This document shows positions 1 through 12,541 of a DNA stretch of 64,000 nt, piece by piece. A program made the position numbers and the translations under genes. Source of the stretch: Plantago ovata. Taxonomy: Eukaryota > Streptophyta > Magnoliopsida > Lamiales > Plantaginaceae. The stretch is taken from positions 54,844,425 to 54,908,424 of the forward strand of contig CM051457.1 in assembly GCA_028274465.1 (NCBI GenBank), given 5' to 3'. Every line of letters begins with the position of its first letter. Position 1 is the stretch's first letter. The notes below the pieces were generated by a model that searched no databases, was not told the DNA's origin, and saw only the letters and a program-made list of their open reading frames with translations.

Positions 1-1197
1 CTTACCATCGCCGCGTTGAGCGCAACAGACTTCACAACGAAAGAGTTTGCTTTGAGAAACCTCTCAAACGTCCTCATGTATTAATATTGCAAATGGAACT
101 GTCTAGGAATTCCATTTTGCCTAGTCTAGGACTTGCTTAATACAATGAGGCCCTATGGGTCACACTATGTGGTGATTCATCTTATCCGAATATCCTTGAA
201 GATGGAATCGCAATTAATTGAGAATTAATTGTGATTGATGAATTATAATTGATTTGGAATTAATTATAATAATTTGTGGCTTAATTAATGATTTGGAATT
301 ATTAATTGAATTGGCTGATTTATTGTATTTTATGTAAATACAATTAAAGATTATATTTTAGAAATATAATAGAGGTTTGATTTGAAAGGATATGTTAATT
401 TAGAATTAATATATGCACATGGGCAAAATCTACTTGGAGTTTGAATTGCCTTAGAATTATAAGTGGGTCCCGAAATCGGGATCCACCTGACCTCCCTTGC
501 GCGCGCGACCAGCAGTAGTAGTAGGGGAAGGAGTTCGACTCCTTCCTCTATTAGAAGTCAAGGGATAAGTTAGATTTTTCTGATTGAGTTTTAATTTGAT
601 TGGGAATGAATCTAGACTTGAATTGGTTTCCTAGTGCGATAAGAATTAGATTCTTATTCCTTTATGAAGTCTAATTGATTATTCTTTAGGCTTCTATTGA
701 CTACTATATATAGTAGACTATTAGAGAGCTTTTAACATGGTCGAACACAGTTGATTCAAGATCATTCTTTCTACCAGTTTTCTTAGAGAAAATAAAAGCT
801 CTCCCCTACCTCTCCTCTAGCCACGCGCGCGCCACCCTCACCGGAGGAAAACTGCCGCGCCATCTTCTTGGCCACATAAAGAATTTACTAGCATTCTTTC
901 CGATAAGCTGTTCATTCGTGGATACCAAGGTTGAGGTTCAAGGAGCTGGAAACAACTTTTATTGTCTTGCAGATAATCAAAGTATTGCAGATATCTTCGA
1001 CTTCGACGAAGGAGAAGATTCACCGGACGTTTACGAAGACTTGATACCTGTTCTTTCTTTTGGAATATTGTAAGTCTTCTGATTAATGTGTTTGAAATAT
1101 ATATACGCTATATGCATGATCAATTAACCTGCATGTTAAGAAAATTTTGAAATTCCGCTGCGTACCCTAGGGGTAACTCTGACCATATTTTCTTACA
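1..1197 (+). repeat. A1 5' LTR (3' portion only)
   Basis: This stretch matches 7849-9029 nearly base for base and ends in TTTTCTTACA just before the primer-binding site. The start lies off the left edge. A TATA-like stretch sits at about 705-712, followed by a leader of about 490 bp inside the LTR. Confidence 0.95.
703..713 (+). promoter_or_regulatory. TATA box of A1 5' LTR
   Basis: The sequence CTATATATAGTAG lies in the LTR about 490 bp before its end, and the same box recurs in the 3' LTR near 8560 (ACATATAGTAG). By analogy with plant copia LTRs it should set the RNA start; this is inferred from position, not shown. Confidence 0.5.
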
Positions 1198-1198
1198 G

Positions 1199-1214
1199 TG
1201 GTATCAGAGCCAGG
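1199..1214 (+). promoter_or_regulatory. A1 primer-binding site (initiator Met tRNA)
   Basis: TGGTATCAGAGCCAGG directly follows the LTR end. The first 12 bases are complementary to the 3' end of plant initiator-Met tRNA, the usual primer of plant copia elements. Confidence 0.93.
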
Positions 1215-1374
1215 TTAATTGATTATGAATATACGTATATATGTTATGTGATTTTGTAGTTTATGTGGATGCAATTGATTCTATGATAAATTCGATTTTC
1301 AAAAGTTTTGTTTTTATATAAATTTAGAATTTATATTTTCAAAAAAAAAATATTTTTTATATATATATTTCACC

Positions 1375-1463
1375 GCCTGCGTGCCGCAGGCGGCCCGGCC
1401 GCCTGCGTGCCGCAGGCGCCCGTGCCTGCGTGCCACAGGCGCCGAGCGCCTGCGGCCGCAGGC
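1375..1463. repeat. GC-rich palindrome array in A1 leader
   Basis: Four units built on GCCTGCGTGCCGCAGGC start at about 1375, 1401, 1424 and 1448, so the period is 23-26 bp. Each unit is close to self-complementary and could form a hairpin in RNA. The surrounding sequence is very AT-rich. The A2 copy keeps about one related unit near 19336. Confidence 0.85.
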
Positions 1464-1985
1464 ACCCTGGGGAACGGGACTCGGTCCCATCCCCGTATAT
1501 AATATATATATATATTTTTCCGGGTTGGAACCAAAATCGAATTTGGAAATTTTGAGGATTGAATTTTATATTTGGAATATAAATATGATTTAATTGCAAT
1601 TATTGTTAACTAGAGGGGTTAAAATTAATTTGTATTAAGTTAAGGGGCTTATTTGTGATTTATCAATTTATTGTTTAATACAAATAAGTCCTACTTTTGA
1701 ATTTTATATTTAACACCTCCAAGGTTTCGAAAATTACAATTGAGTCCTTCGGGTTTTCGAAAATTGCTACCTGGTCAATAGAATTTTCAATTTTTCAATC
1801 TAGTCTAAATTTTTAATTTTTCATAGAGATTATAAGTATGGGATTATAATTTTCATAATAAAATTATGAAGTCATTTGGCATCCACATAGGCTACTGTTT
1901 GTTTGTATGCTCAATATGCTATTGTTTGACAATGCATGTTTAAATACCACGTATTTTACTTTCCGTTCGACCGCTATGCATGCGA

Positions 1986-2135
1986 GGGCAGGCGGATCCC
2001 TCTTATTTGTGGGACCGCGTATTTTTATGTATGGGTAGGCGGCGTGCATTATGTGCTTGACCGCGTTTAGAACTAGAATGGATAGGCAGCATCCATTACG
2101 TGTAGACCGCTCATGCATGATGGGTAGGCGGCGCC
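1986..2135 (+). repeat. Degenerate 42-47 bp tandem repeat, four units (A1 leader)
   Basis: Cores GGGCAGGCGG, GGGTAGGCGG, GGATAGGCAG and GGGTAGGCGG start at 1986, 2033, 2080 and 2122. Units also share GACCGC and TTATTTGT-like parts. The A2 leader has only three units (about 19887, 19934, 19976), so one unit was gained or lost between copies. Confidence 0.75.
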
Positions 2136-2698
2136 CTTATTTGTTTGTAGATGACTGATAACAACCCTCAAGCTACAAGCCCCAACCAATATAAGTGCAG
2201 AAATATGTATACGTATGTGTTTCTGAGATGCTTTCCGTGGGGTGCTTTAATTCTGAACTTTCATTGCGTTTCCCTGTATTGGTGACCTCGTCTTGCAGAC
2301 TCGCAGTGATCGTCAGATTAGAGTAAGCCTATGGTTATAAGTTACTGCATATTGTATCTAGCGGCCTCGATAGGTGCAATATGTAGAGCATCAGGTTAAA
2401 TTAGATTTAACACCCAAGAGTTGCGTGACGCAATTGGATAGTTCTACCGGTCATATTATGTTATGCGACCAGCCCTGTTGGAGTATAGCATAGTATGGAT
2501 TTGGATCTTGGCCACTACGGTAACTTGTTGGACATCACCCGTATGATTGTGTTGGGGGCAATCATATGTGAAAATAGTGGAAGCTAAACAGCTAAAGGAC
2601 CTTATTGTTTAGTTATGTTGACTGTGTATTTAGAAATAGTATTTCAATAGTTGATTTATTATTTTCGGTCTATACTATTTCTCCTTAGGAAAACCAAA

Positions 2699-3595
2699 AT
2701 GGCGAGTATCTCGCTCCGTGCTGTCTTAGAGAAGCAAATTTTGACCGGACCAAACTTCCTAGATTGGATCAGGAATATTCGTTTGGTGCTGAGGTACGAA
2801 AAGATTGAGTACGTCTTGGACGAGGTCATTCCCGTGTGTCCCGAGAATCAGACTGCCGATCAAGTTGCTGCTTGGGATCAAGCCAACAAGGCAATGTCTA
2901 ATAAGCATCATGAGGATGCTAGATACGCGCAGTGTATTATGCTGGCGGCAATGAGCAATGAGCTGCAGAGACAACATGAAAGCATGTTGCCGTATGAGAT
3001 GCTGAAGCATCTTGAGTCGCTCTTTAAGACGACAACCAGAAGTGTTGAATTTGATTTGACCAAAGAGATACACAAATGCAAGCTCAATGAAGGAGGGAAC
3101 ATGTCTGAACATGTTCTCAAGATGATTGGTCTCTTTAAGAAGCTTGTTGATGCTGTTGTCAAGCTGGAGAATAAGATCATGGTGATCTTTGTCCTTCAAT
3201 CATTGTCGAGTTCGTATTCGCAGTTCATCATTAACTACACCATGAATGCGAAGGACGTTACCCTGCCCGAGCTCCATAATCTGCTGAAGACATATGATCA
3301 AACTCTTCCTGAGAAGGAGAAATCGATCATGTATGTTGGGCAACCGTCTAACCCAAACCCGAGAAACAAAGGTGCTAAGGGTAAGGGAAAGTCGGGAGCC
3401 AAGGCTAACACTTCGAGTGATAGGCCTAAGCGTCTGAACCAGAAAAGAAAGTTCAAGAGGAGCGGAACGGTACGCACAGATGAATGTCTTTTCTGTAAGC
3501 AGAAAGGGCATTGGAAGAAAGATTGCCCTAAGCTAAGGTCAGATCAAGCTAAGAAGCCGCCGGCTTCTGGCTCAGGTATGTTTGTTATTGAATGA
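2699..3595 (+). CDS. A1 gag (copia type, zinc knuckle)
   Basis: An open frame of about 298 residues. I chose the ATG at 2699 (MASISLRAVLEKQ) because the related A2 copy conserves the protein from there, while upstream sequence looks like leader. The body is an all-helical copia capsid domain, with the phrase GPNFLDWIRNIRLVLRYEK near the N-terminus. A basic linker follows, then a CCHC zinc knuckle, CLFCKQKGHWKKDC, at about residues 263-276. In the family Gag packages the element RNA into cytoplasmic particles. The frame is followed immediately by pol. It belongs to a dead or dying element, so expression is doubtful. Confidence 0.9.
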   Translation: MASISLRAVLEKQILTGPNFLDWIRNIRLVLRYEKIEYVLDEVIPVCPENQTADQVAAWDQANKAMSNKHHEDARYAQCIMLAAMSNELQRQHESMLPYEMLKHLESLFKTTTRSVEFDLTKEIHKCKLNEGGNMSEHVLKMIGLFKKLVDAVVKLENKIMVIFVLQSLSSSYSQFIINYTMNAKDVTLPELHNLLKTYDQTLPEKEKSIMYVGQPSNPNPRNKGAKGKGKSGAKANTSSDRPKRLNQKRKFKRSGTVRTDECLFCKQKGHWKKDCPKLRSDQAKKPPASGSGMFVIE

Positions 3596-6500
3596 ACATG
3601 ACTACTTTTGACTCCAATGGTTGGGTATTAGATACATCCTGTGGCTCACACATTTGTAATAATGTGCAAGGGCTAATTGAACACAGGCTAGTCAAGCAAG
3701 GTGAAATCGACTTTCATGTTGGGAACGGCAATCCAGTTGAAGCCAAACGCGTTGGACGCTGCAAGATAGATTTACCATCAGGACAATGTTTAGAACTTGA
3801 TAACGTTTATTTTGTTCCATCCATTGTCAGAAATATTATTTTCATTCCATTGTTGGACAATTTGGGCTTTTCCTTTCGTTTTGCTAATAATACTTGTTAT
3901 TTTTCATTAAATGACCAGTATTATGGAAAAGCTCGCTTAGTGAATGGTTTATATATTTTGTAAAGTAGTCTACCTTTATTTCCAATACATAACAAACAAC
4001 CGTCTTCATGTAGGAAGAATAATCCATCTTATCTATGGCATTGCCGGCTGGGCTATATCAATGAAACACGGATTCAAAGACTAAGGAAGTTGGACTACTT
4101 AGAACCATTTGATTTTGAATCATATGGTACATGCGAATCATGTGTTAAGGGTAAGATGACGAACAAACCTTTTGTTGGAGAAGGTGTTCGTGCCACTCGC
4201 TGCTTAGAGCTCATACATACCGATATATGTGGACCTTTTTAAAGTCCAAGCACGTGGAGGTTATCCTTACTTCGTTACCTTTACTGACGATTTCTCAAGG
4301 TATGGATATATTTATCTTATGAAGAAGAAATCTGAGACCTTTGGGAAATTCAAGGAGTTTAGGAATGAGGTCGAGAATGAATTGAACCTAAGGATAGTCA
4401 CTCTTCGATCAGATCGAGGAGGTGAATACCTTAGTGAAGAATTTATCGACTACTTGAAGGAGAATGGAATTCAATCGCAATGGACCCCTCCTGGAACACC
4501 ACAATTAAATGGTGTGTCTGAGAGAAGGAATCGAACCCTGTTAGACATGGTGAGATCAATGATTGGATTCTCGACTCTTCCAAAATATCTATGGGGATAT
4601 GCGCTGCAAACTGCAATCTACATTTTGAACCGTGTACCATCTAAATCAGTGGAGAAAACTCCTTATGAGTTATGGAAAGGAAAGAAGCCCTCACTGGGCT
4701 ATCTTAGACCTTGGGGCTGTCCTGCGATAGTCAAATTGTTGCTCACTGATAAGTTAGATGCCAAGGGTGTCAAAGTATATTTCATAGGCTATCCTCGTCA
4801 GACGAGAGGCTATGAATTCTATCATGCTGAAGATCACAAAGTGATAGTATCTAGAGACGTCAAGTTTTTAGAAGCAAAATACCTCGAAGAAGAGAGGTTA
4901 GATGATATAATAGAACTTGAAGAAATTCAAGACTTTGACACGCGCGAACATGAGTTCTCTAAATCTTCTGATTTGGACTCAAGTTCTGTGGGAGCTTTCG
5001 AAGCAGACAAGGGTAATGATATGACACTTGCTAGGCATGTCATAGTCAGTGGGAGTCCTGTGATTAGATCAACAGTTGAAACCACACCAATGGAACCCGT
5101 TGTCAATCAACCTATGCAACAAGTTGCACAAGAGGAGCCTCCCGCTAGGGAACGGGGTCGCAGCGCGCGACCGACTGCATCAGTGCCCACTGATAATGTT
5201 CGTGTTACACGAAGCCAGAAAAGAAAAGCACCAGAAACGCCGACAGAAGCACCAGTCGAGCTCCGTAGGTCGAAGAGGATCCCAAAAGGACCTCAGAAGC
5301 AAAGCCTTATGATAGAAGACATCAGTGAACTTGATGTTGGCTTATCAGGTCGGGAAGATCCCGAGACCTACAAAGAGGCAATACATGATATTAACTCAGA
5401 CAAATGGCAAGAGGCCATGGAATTGGAAATGGACTCCATGTACCTGAACCAAGTTTGGAGCTTGGTAGACTTGCCCCAAGGGGTTAGACCTATTGGGTGC
5501 AAATGGGTCTTTAAACGAAAGACAGATGTCGAAGGCAAGGTACAAACGCACAAGGCTAGACTTGTGGCGAAAGGCTACACGCAAAGGTATGGCACCGATT
5601 ACGATGAAACCTTTTCACCAGTAGCAAAGTTGAAGTCTATTCGCATTCTACTTGCGATAGCTGCCTTCTATGATTATGAGATCTGGCAGATGGATGTAAA
5701 GACTGCCTTCCTCAATGGCAACCTTGAGGAAGAGGTCTATATGGTACAACCGGAAGGTTTTATTAGTAAAACCAGGCCAACTGCTGTATGCAAATTACAG
5801 AGATCCATCTATGGGCTAAAGCAGAGCGTCTAGGAGCTGGAATATCCACTTTGATGAAGCTGTCAAATCGTTTGACTTCGTCAGAAGCGTAGAAGATCCC
5901 TGTGTCTACACTAGGCACAGCGACAAGGGAGTCGTTTTCATGATCATTTATGTTGATGACATTTTGATCATGGGAAACAATGTCTCTATGCTAGAAGAGA
6001 CTAAAGTTTGGTTATCAAGTACCTTCTCAATGAAGGACTTGGGTGAAGCGAACTACATCGTAGGGATAAAGATCTATAGAGATCGGTCCAAGAGGATGTT
6101 AGGATTGACACAGTCCACCTAAATCGACAAAATACTGAAGCGTTATAAGATGGACGACTCAAAGAGAGGCTTGCTCCCAGCTAGGCATGGGATCGTGCTA
6201 TCAGTTAAGGATAGTCCTAAAACTGATGAAGACAGAAAGGCAATGAGTCGTGTGCCCTATGCTTCGGCAGTAGGGTCTATTATGTATGCAATGAATTGCA
6301 CAAGGCCAGATGTGGCATATGCGCTTAGTGTCACTTGTCGACACCAACAGAATCCAGGAGTACCTCACTGGACTGTTGTAAAGAACATTCTTAAGTACCT
6401 TCGACGGACTAAGGAAATGTTCTTGGTGTTTGGTGGAGAACCGGAATTAAAGATGTCTGGTTATGTCGACGCTGGATTTGAATCAGATCTTGATGGCTTT

Positions 6501-6934
6501 AAGTCACAGACAGGATACGTATTCAATTGAACGGAGGAGCTATCTGTTGGAAGAGTTCTAAGCAAGCCACGATTGCTGACTCATCCACAGAAGCCGAGTA
6601 CATTGCTGCATCAGAAGCATCGAAAGAAGCTGTCTGGATTTCAGAGTTCTTGAAGGAATTGAGGGTTGTTCCTGCTCCTAGTCCAATAACGACTTATTGT
6701 GACAACAGGGGCGCCGTCACTCAAGCCAAGGAGCCTCGATCTACAAACAAGAACAAACATGTACTTAGAAAGTATCACGTTATACGTGAGATTATTGATA
6801 GAGGAGAAGTTAGTATAGAACGTGTCTCAACCACGGACAACGTGGCAGATCCTTTCACCAAGGTCTTATCAGTAGATGTCCACTTAAGACATTATGCTAA
6901 TCTAGGTATTAAGCATAAAGGTGACTGGCTCTAG
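3596..6934 (+). pseudogene. A1 pol region (protease, integrase, RT, RNase H), broken
   Basis: The domains occur in copia order. Protease is marked by the motif LDTSCGSHIC near 3630. The zinc-binding integrase head and catalytic core follow (SDRGGEYLS and the phrase [15 protein letters not shown], about 4030-4780). Reverse transcriptase follows, with the conserved [12 protein letters not shown] and YVDDILIMG motifs (about 5380-6120). RNase H closes the region (STEAEYIAASEASKEAVW, about 6150-6934). In a live element these would process the polyprotein, copy RNA to DNA and insert it. About five breaks are present, so the region is not functional as it stands. Confidence 0.93.
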
Positions 6935-6936
6935 TC

Positions 6937-6948
6937 CAAGTGGGAGAC
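6937..6948 (+). promoter_or_regulatory. A1 polypurine tract
   Basis: The purine-rich stretch CAAGTGGGAGAC lies directly before the 3' LTR start TGATAGTG, where plus-strand DNA synthesis is primed in LTR elements. Confidence 0.8.
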
Positions 6949-9029
6949 TGATAGTGTATATGCCCTAGAGACAGTCTTTATTAAGGGCATGCAACCCTTA
7001 TTAAGGGCATATATGTACTATTACACATGTCAACGTAATATAATATATGTTTGTTGTTTGACTATTGAGTATAACTTTCATATTTATATTACACCAGGCA
7101 TACAACATGTCATATCTCTATTCCTGTCTATATTGATATTAAACATGTCCCCTCGGATAGATGACCGATCACACAGATAGTGGGAGCTATGTGAGTTATC
7201 ATCTATCCCAAACTCTCCCTAGTCGAGGTTCATCTCGGATGTAGGGGTCTGAATGACCAACCGAGACTAGTATGCGTGGAGGTTATACTTGTTAAAGCAA
7301 GTGTGAGCCGATCCCACAACCACGGAATGGATTGTTGGACAATCAAGAAACGTTCCCATAACACCGCATAGTTGTTCGAAGGGTGATTACCGAACAATGG
7401 AAGTACCCACCGGAAACTCCCATCGATGTATACTCTACACCGAAGTGTCTATGGGAATCGGAAAGTTATCGAAGTGATGCCAGTCGTCCTTTGGACTTAC
7501 AGGACTTTATCATCACATTTGTTGCCCCATATCCTTGGTGGACCCGTCGATGTCAGCTCTGAATAAGCAGTTGACCCAAGACACGATCCAGGATTATGGC
7601 TACATACAGATGGGGATGATAAGTGATTCTGTGAAGGATTCATCTCTCATGTGTAGCACAGGAGAGCACTGCTCATAGTCGTTCATAGTTGTGATTGGTA
7701 AAACCGCTGGCCAGCGTATCAATATTGTTATGATAGTCATAATAGATATTGGATTCACCAAGCAACTCACTGAAGACACCCGTGGATGTATTATTGGGAT
7801 AGACACTTCATCGATCCTAGATGCATTCGAGTCAGTCAGATGAAGGGACGTTACCATCGCCGCGTTGAGCGCAACAGACTTCACAACGAAAGGGTTTGCT
7901 TTGAGAAACCTCTCAAACGTCCTCATGCATTAATATTGCAAATGGAACCGTCTAGGAATTCCATTTTGCCTAGTCTAGGACTTTCTTAATATAATGAGGC
8001 CCTATGGGTCACACTATGTGGTGATTCAGCTTATCCGAATATCCTTGAAGATGGAATTGCAATTAATTTAGAATTAATTGTGATTGATGAATTATAATTG
8101 AATTGTAATTAATTATAATAATTTGTGGCTCAATTAATGATTTGGCATTATTAATTGAATTGGCTGATTAATTTTATTTTATGTAAATACAATTAAAGAT
8201 TATATTTTAGAAATATAATAGAGGTTTGATTTGAAAGGATATGTTAATTTATAATTAATATATGCACATGGGCAAAATCTACTTGGAGTTTGAATTGCCT
8301 TAGAATTATAAGTGGGTCCCAAAATCGGAACCCACCTGACCTCCCTTGCGTGCGCGACCAGCAGTAGTAGTAGGGGAAGGAGTTCGACTCCTTCCTCTAT
8401 TAGAAGTCAAGGGATAAGTTAGATTTTCCTGATTGAGTTTTAATTTGATTGGGAATGAATCTAGACTTGAATTGGTTTCCTAGTGCGATAAGAATTAGAT
8501 TCTTATTCCTTTATGAAGTCTAATTGATTATTCTTTAGGCTTGTATTGACTACTACATATAGTAGACTATTAAAGAGCTTTTAACATGGTCGAACACTGT
8601 TGATTCAAGATCATTCTTTCTACCAGTTTTCTTAGAGAAAATAAAAACTCTCCCCTACCTCTCCCCTAGCCACGCGCGCGCCACCCTCACCGGAGGAAAA
8701 CTGCCGCTCCATCTTCTTGGCCACATAAAGAATATGCTAGCATTCTTTCCGATAAGCTGTTCATCCGTGGATACCAAGGTTGAGGTTCAAGGAGCTGAAA
8801 ACTAATTTTTATTGTCTTGCAGATATCCTCGACTTCGACGAAGGAGAAGATTCACCGGACTTTTACGAAGACTTGATACCTGTTCTTGCTTTTGGAATAT
8901 TGTAAGTCTTCTGATTAATGTGTTTGAAATATATATACGCTATATGCATGATCAATTAACCTGCATGTTAAGAAAATTTTGAAATTCCGCTGCGTACCCT
9001 AGGGGTAACTCTGACCATATTTTCTTACA
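6949..9029 (+). repeat. A1 3' LTR
   Basis: A complete LTR of about 2.08 kb, TGATAGTGTA to TTTTCTTACA. It is closely matched by 16895-18989 (A2 5' LTR) and by 1-1197. Short reading frames inside it are not conserved as protein and are ignored. Confidence 0.95.
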
Positions 9030-10501
9030 TAAACATGTCCCTAGTGGATGTATACATAATCACATAGTATGTGGGAACTATGTGAAATATCATATATCCC
9101 GAACTGTCCCTAGTCGAAGGTCATCTCGAATGGGGGTCTGAATGACGCAATCGAGACTAGCATGCGTTTGGAAGTTATACTCGTTGGAACAAGTGTGGTC
9201 GATCCAACGGCCACGGAACGGATCGATGGGGCAAGTCAAAAGAAATCCGAACTATGGAAGAAACCACTGGAGCTCCCATCGATGTATAAACTACACCGAA
9301 GTGTCTATGGAAACTGGATTTGAGGAAGTGATGTCATTCGTCCTTAGACTCTCAGACCTTTATCTTCACATATGATGAGTCCTGTTCTTTGGTTGTAACC
9401 AACTCTTGTACCCTGAAAACGGGTAGATACGGTCCAACTGGAAAGTTGGCAGTATGCATAGGGTTGGTGGTAGTAGGACCCTGGAGAGGATTCATCTTTC
9501 ATGTGTAGCATAAGAGACTACTACTCAAGTCGTTCATATTTGTGTTGGCAAAACCGCTAGCCAACGTACAAATATATTTAGGATTGTCATAAATATATCT
9601 TGGTAACCAAGCAACTCATTGAAGACGCCATGAGTGCATTAATGGGATAGACACAACATCGATCCTAGGTGCATATTGAGTGATTCAGATGAAAGGACCT
9701 TACCATCGTAGCATTGAGTGCAACAGGCTTTCCAACGTAAAGTAGTTTTGAGGTTCTTCTAAAACGTCCTCATGTATTTATATTGCAAATGGAACCGTCT
9801 AGGAATTCCATGATGCCTAGCTGTCTTGTTTATATTAATACATTGAGGCCCTATGGGTCACACTATGTGGTGAACCGACTTGTCCAAAGCTATATAGGAA
9901 GAATTATAATTAACTGAGTTAATTATAATTAGTTGTGGCGAAATTAATATTCTGAAAATACTAATTGAATTAATTGTGTTATGAGAATACAATTATGTAT
10001 TGTTTGTATTTTAGAAATAGATTTACTAGTGTAATAAGAATTGAAGTTCTTATTCCTTTCTGGATTCTAATGGCTTCCAATAGAAACTATAAATAGAGGT
10101 GTCCAGAGAGCTAGAGAATATACTTTAATCTTGAATAATTATTCTCACTAGACTAAGAAGAAAATTCTCCTCCCTCTCTCCTTCACGCCGCCGCCCCTGT
10201 AGTAGTCGTAGGAATTTGATTCCGAGAATATCCTAGCATTCTCCAACGAGCCACCAGTTCATCCGTGGATACCAAGGTGGAGGAAAACCAAGACTGGAAA
10301 ATAATCTCTATTTTTAGGAAATCAAGAAGACAATTTAGACATCTTCGACTTCACAGAAGGAGAAGATTTTCCAGATTACTACGATCGAGTATCTTGTTGA
10401 TACCAATCCTTTACCCAAATCAATCTTTGTTATTGCATTCGAACAACTGTAAGTATTCTAACTCGGATGTGTTTATATATGTTACATGGATAACCAGTTA
10501 G
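9030..10501 (+). mobile_element. Element A3: old A-type LTR remnant
   Basis: The sequence follows the A LTR in order but with many differences. Examples are CATGTCCCTAGTGGATG against CATGTCCCCTCGGATAG in A1, the shared GAGGCCCTATGGGTCAC block near 9846, and the shared GTTCATCCGTGGATACCAAGGT block near 10257. It is a much older relative. Its left part is separated by the A1 insertion and its right end is cut at 10501 by the B' LTR. It is not clear whether it was a solo LTR or part of a longer element. No coding content was seen. Confidence 0.8.
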
Positions 10502-12541
10502 TGTTGGTCCCTTTAAACAACAAGTAAAGACTAGAGGGGGCGGGGGTTTGAATAGTCTTTATAACTTTTTCGTGTCTAAAAAAACTTTCTCAGCAAGTAC
10601 TTATTACTTTTCAGTATTGAGGTTCCTGGTACTTAACTTTCTCAACAAAGACGTATTATTTTTCAGTAATGAGTTTGTTGATATTTAAAATTCAGAGTGA
10701 TGAAGTCTTGTACAATAAGTGCTTTGTCAGAAACCAGTTCCAGCAACTAAACAAATAAAACAGTGTAAACAAAATAACTTACTGAAAGTAAATTGCAGTT
10801 GAGTAAATCACACAAACACTATTATAGTGGTATCTGAGGGTGGCGTAATCCCTCAAATAATCCACTTTGTCCTTTCTAGGACTGAATTCACTACGTCAGA
10901 TGATGATTTTACTTACAACACCTAAACACTAGAATTCCCAGAAACTAAAGCACCCTTGCTTTGTTTCCAACCTAACTAGAGAATTGTAACCTTGTTCACC
11001 AAACTTGGGACTTTTAATCAGCAAAACTATACCTGATTAGTTCCCCCTGACAAACACGCCTATAAGGTGGATTTTTATCAGTTAGAGAGGTTTAGGAAGA
11101 GATTATTGAGATTAACTTTTCAGTTAACACAAGTAATCTGAGAAACTCAACTTAGAAATACTTTGCAGTAAGCACGTATGTTGTTTCTTTGTGTCAAGAC
11201 TTGTTCTTGTTCAGAGGAAAGAACATTAAACTAATTTCTTATCTTTGTATTCTACTTCTTCACAAGTAGCTTTGGTTTCAAGCTTAAGTCTTGGAAAGGA
11301 TCAATAAGCAGTTTAAGAGTAAAGAAGGTTTGACTGTTTAAGCACAAGTGAGAGTTTGATCACGTTGGTGACACACCCTTCTACTCAGCCTAAGGCCTTC
11401 TATTTAGAGTGTCTCAAGGGAGCCGTTTGAATTTCAAGTTCTAAGGCTTGTACCTCAAGATGTCACTATCTTGCTGTAAAGTCACTATCATCACTTGTCT
11501 TCTAGTCTTTAGTCTTCAGAACGCGTGCTTAGGATTTAATGATCTTTGAAGTTCAAAAGTGAACGTTGGAGCCAAAATGCAAAGTGATTCAGCAAGGAGG
11601 TCACATGTGTTATCAGTAAGCAAGTATACTCAGTTCAAAAAGTTCAACCTACTATGTTATATAGATTTTCACTTAAACTGATTGGTTGCTGAGTTTCTCA
11701 CTTTCTGAGATAACATGCGCCTTTGTAGATATCATTCTCAGAAATCTTCTATGTCTTCAGTCTTCAAGTCTTCAACATTCTGAGCGGTTCTAGGTCTTCA
11801 ATAGTTTGTTTTTGCAAAACAACGTACATCATCAACAAGCATAAGAACCAAACTAGTACCTACACTATGTCTTTTTTCCAAACGTTCCTCTTTTACAATG
11901 TCCTTTAAATTCTAAAATCCTATGGACCTTAATAGTACTAGTTACTGGACTTTACATAATTTAGCATGGTTAATTGTTGATAAACGAGATTGTCAGACTC
12001 AATTAATCAAATAAATTTATTTTAGCCAAAGGCAACTCACAACTACAACGAAAACCAAGGCACGTAGTGTAGAAGTAAGATAACCCCGAGTGTCGATCTC
12101 TAAGGACTTTAACTAGCTTTAACTAATTTAACTTAAAATATAAAATCAGAAAACGATTTAGCAAAAGTTTTTCTTATCAATTATGATGGAAGTTAGTGAT
12201 AGTATGATCGTTCTAAGCTTTGGGTTCTAATTACACATGAAGTACTTGAAGTTTGTATAGAAATCTATGATCATGAATTGTCCTAGTGTTTCTTTCAATT
12301 TAACACTAATCTACGAAGATAGATGGCTTACATAGATCAAAGAAATAAAACAATAAATCAAGTATTAAACGCGCGAAGCCACTCATGCATAATTAAGAAC
12401 CCTAGCCATGAATTCACATACTATCACCAACCTTAGATTTAGCTACTCATGTATAAATCGCAATCAAAAAGAATACTCAAATCAAGAGTTAATGAAAACA
12501 TGTTGAATTGAATAAACAAAAGCAGCAAAATCGTGAGATAT

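Larger units (their letters stand above)
1215..2698 (+). other. A1 untranslated leader
   Basis: About 1.5 kb between primer site and gag without a credible coding region. It holds an array of GC-rich palindromes (1375-1463), a degenerate tandem repeat with GGGTAGGCGGC cores (1986-2135), and AT-rich sequence. The A2 copy at 18990-20551 has the same layout, with a long TA microsatellite in place of most of the palindromes. Confidence 0.8.
1..9029 (+). mobile_element. Element A1: Ty1/copia LTR retrotransposon, 5' LTR cut by window edge
   Basis: The order LTR, primer-binding site, gag, protease, integrase, reverse transcriptase, RNase H, purine tract, LTR is the Ty1/copia order. The partial 5' LTR (1-1197) matches the last 1.18 kb of the 3' LTR (6949-9029), including the shared end TTTTCTTACA. 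The full LTR is about 2.08 kb, long for copia. The 3' LTR is bounded by TGATAGTGTA and CTTACA. The following bases TAAAC could be the target duplication, but the partner is outside the window. The two LTRs differ by only a few per cent by eye, so insertion is recent. gag is a long open frame; pol is broken about five times. It lies in an older A-type LTR (A3). Copia lineage is not assigned. Confidence 0.95.

Noticed and set aside
1069-1198. Intron-like ends in A LTR (GTAAGT near 1069, TTTTCTTACAG at 1198)
   Set aside because: The 3' site is simply the LTR end plus one base, and no splicing at this place is known to me for the family. It is left as a curiosity only.
1199-1214. tRNA gene fragments at the primer-binding sites
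   Set aside because: These are short complements of tRNA 3' ends next to LTRs, as expected for retroelements, without any tRNA body.
7600-7989. Small frames conserved between A LTRs (7600-7989, 17677-17916)
   Set aside because: They lie in LTR sequence, shift frame between copies, and conservation is explained by LTR similarity.
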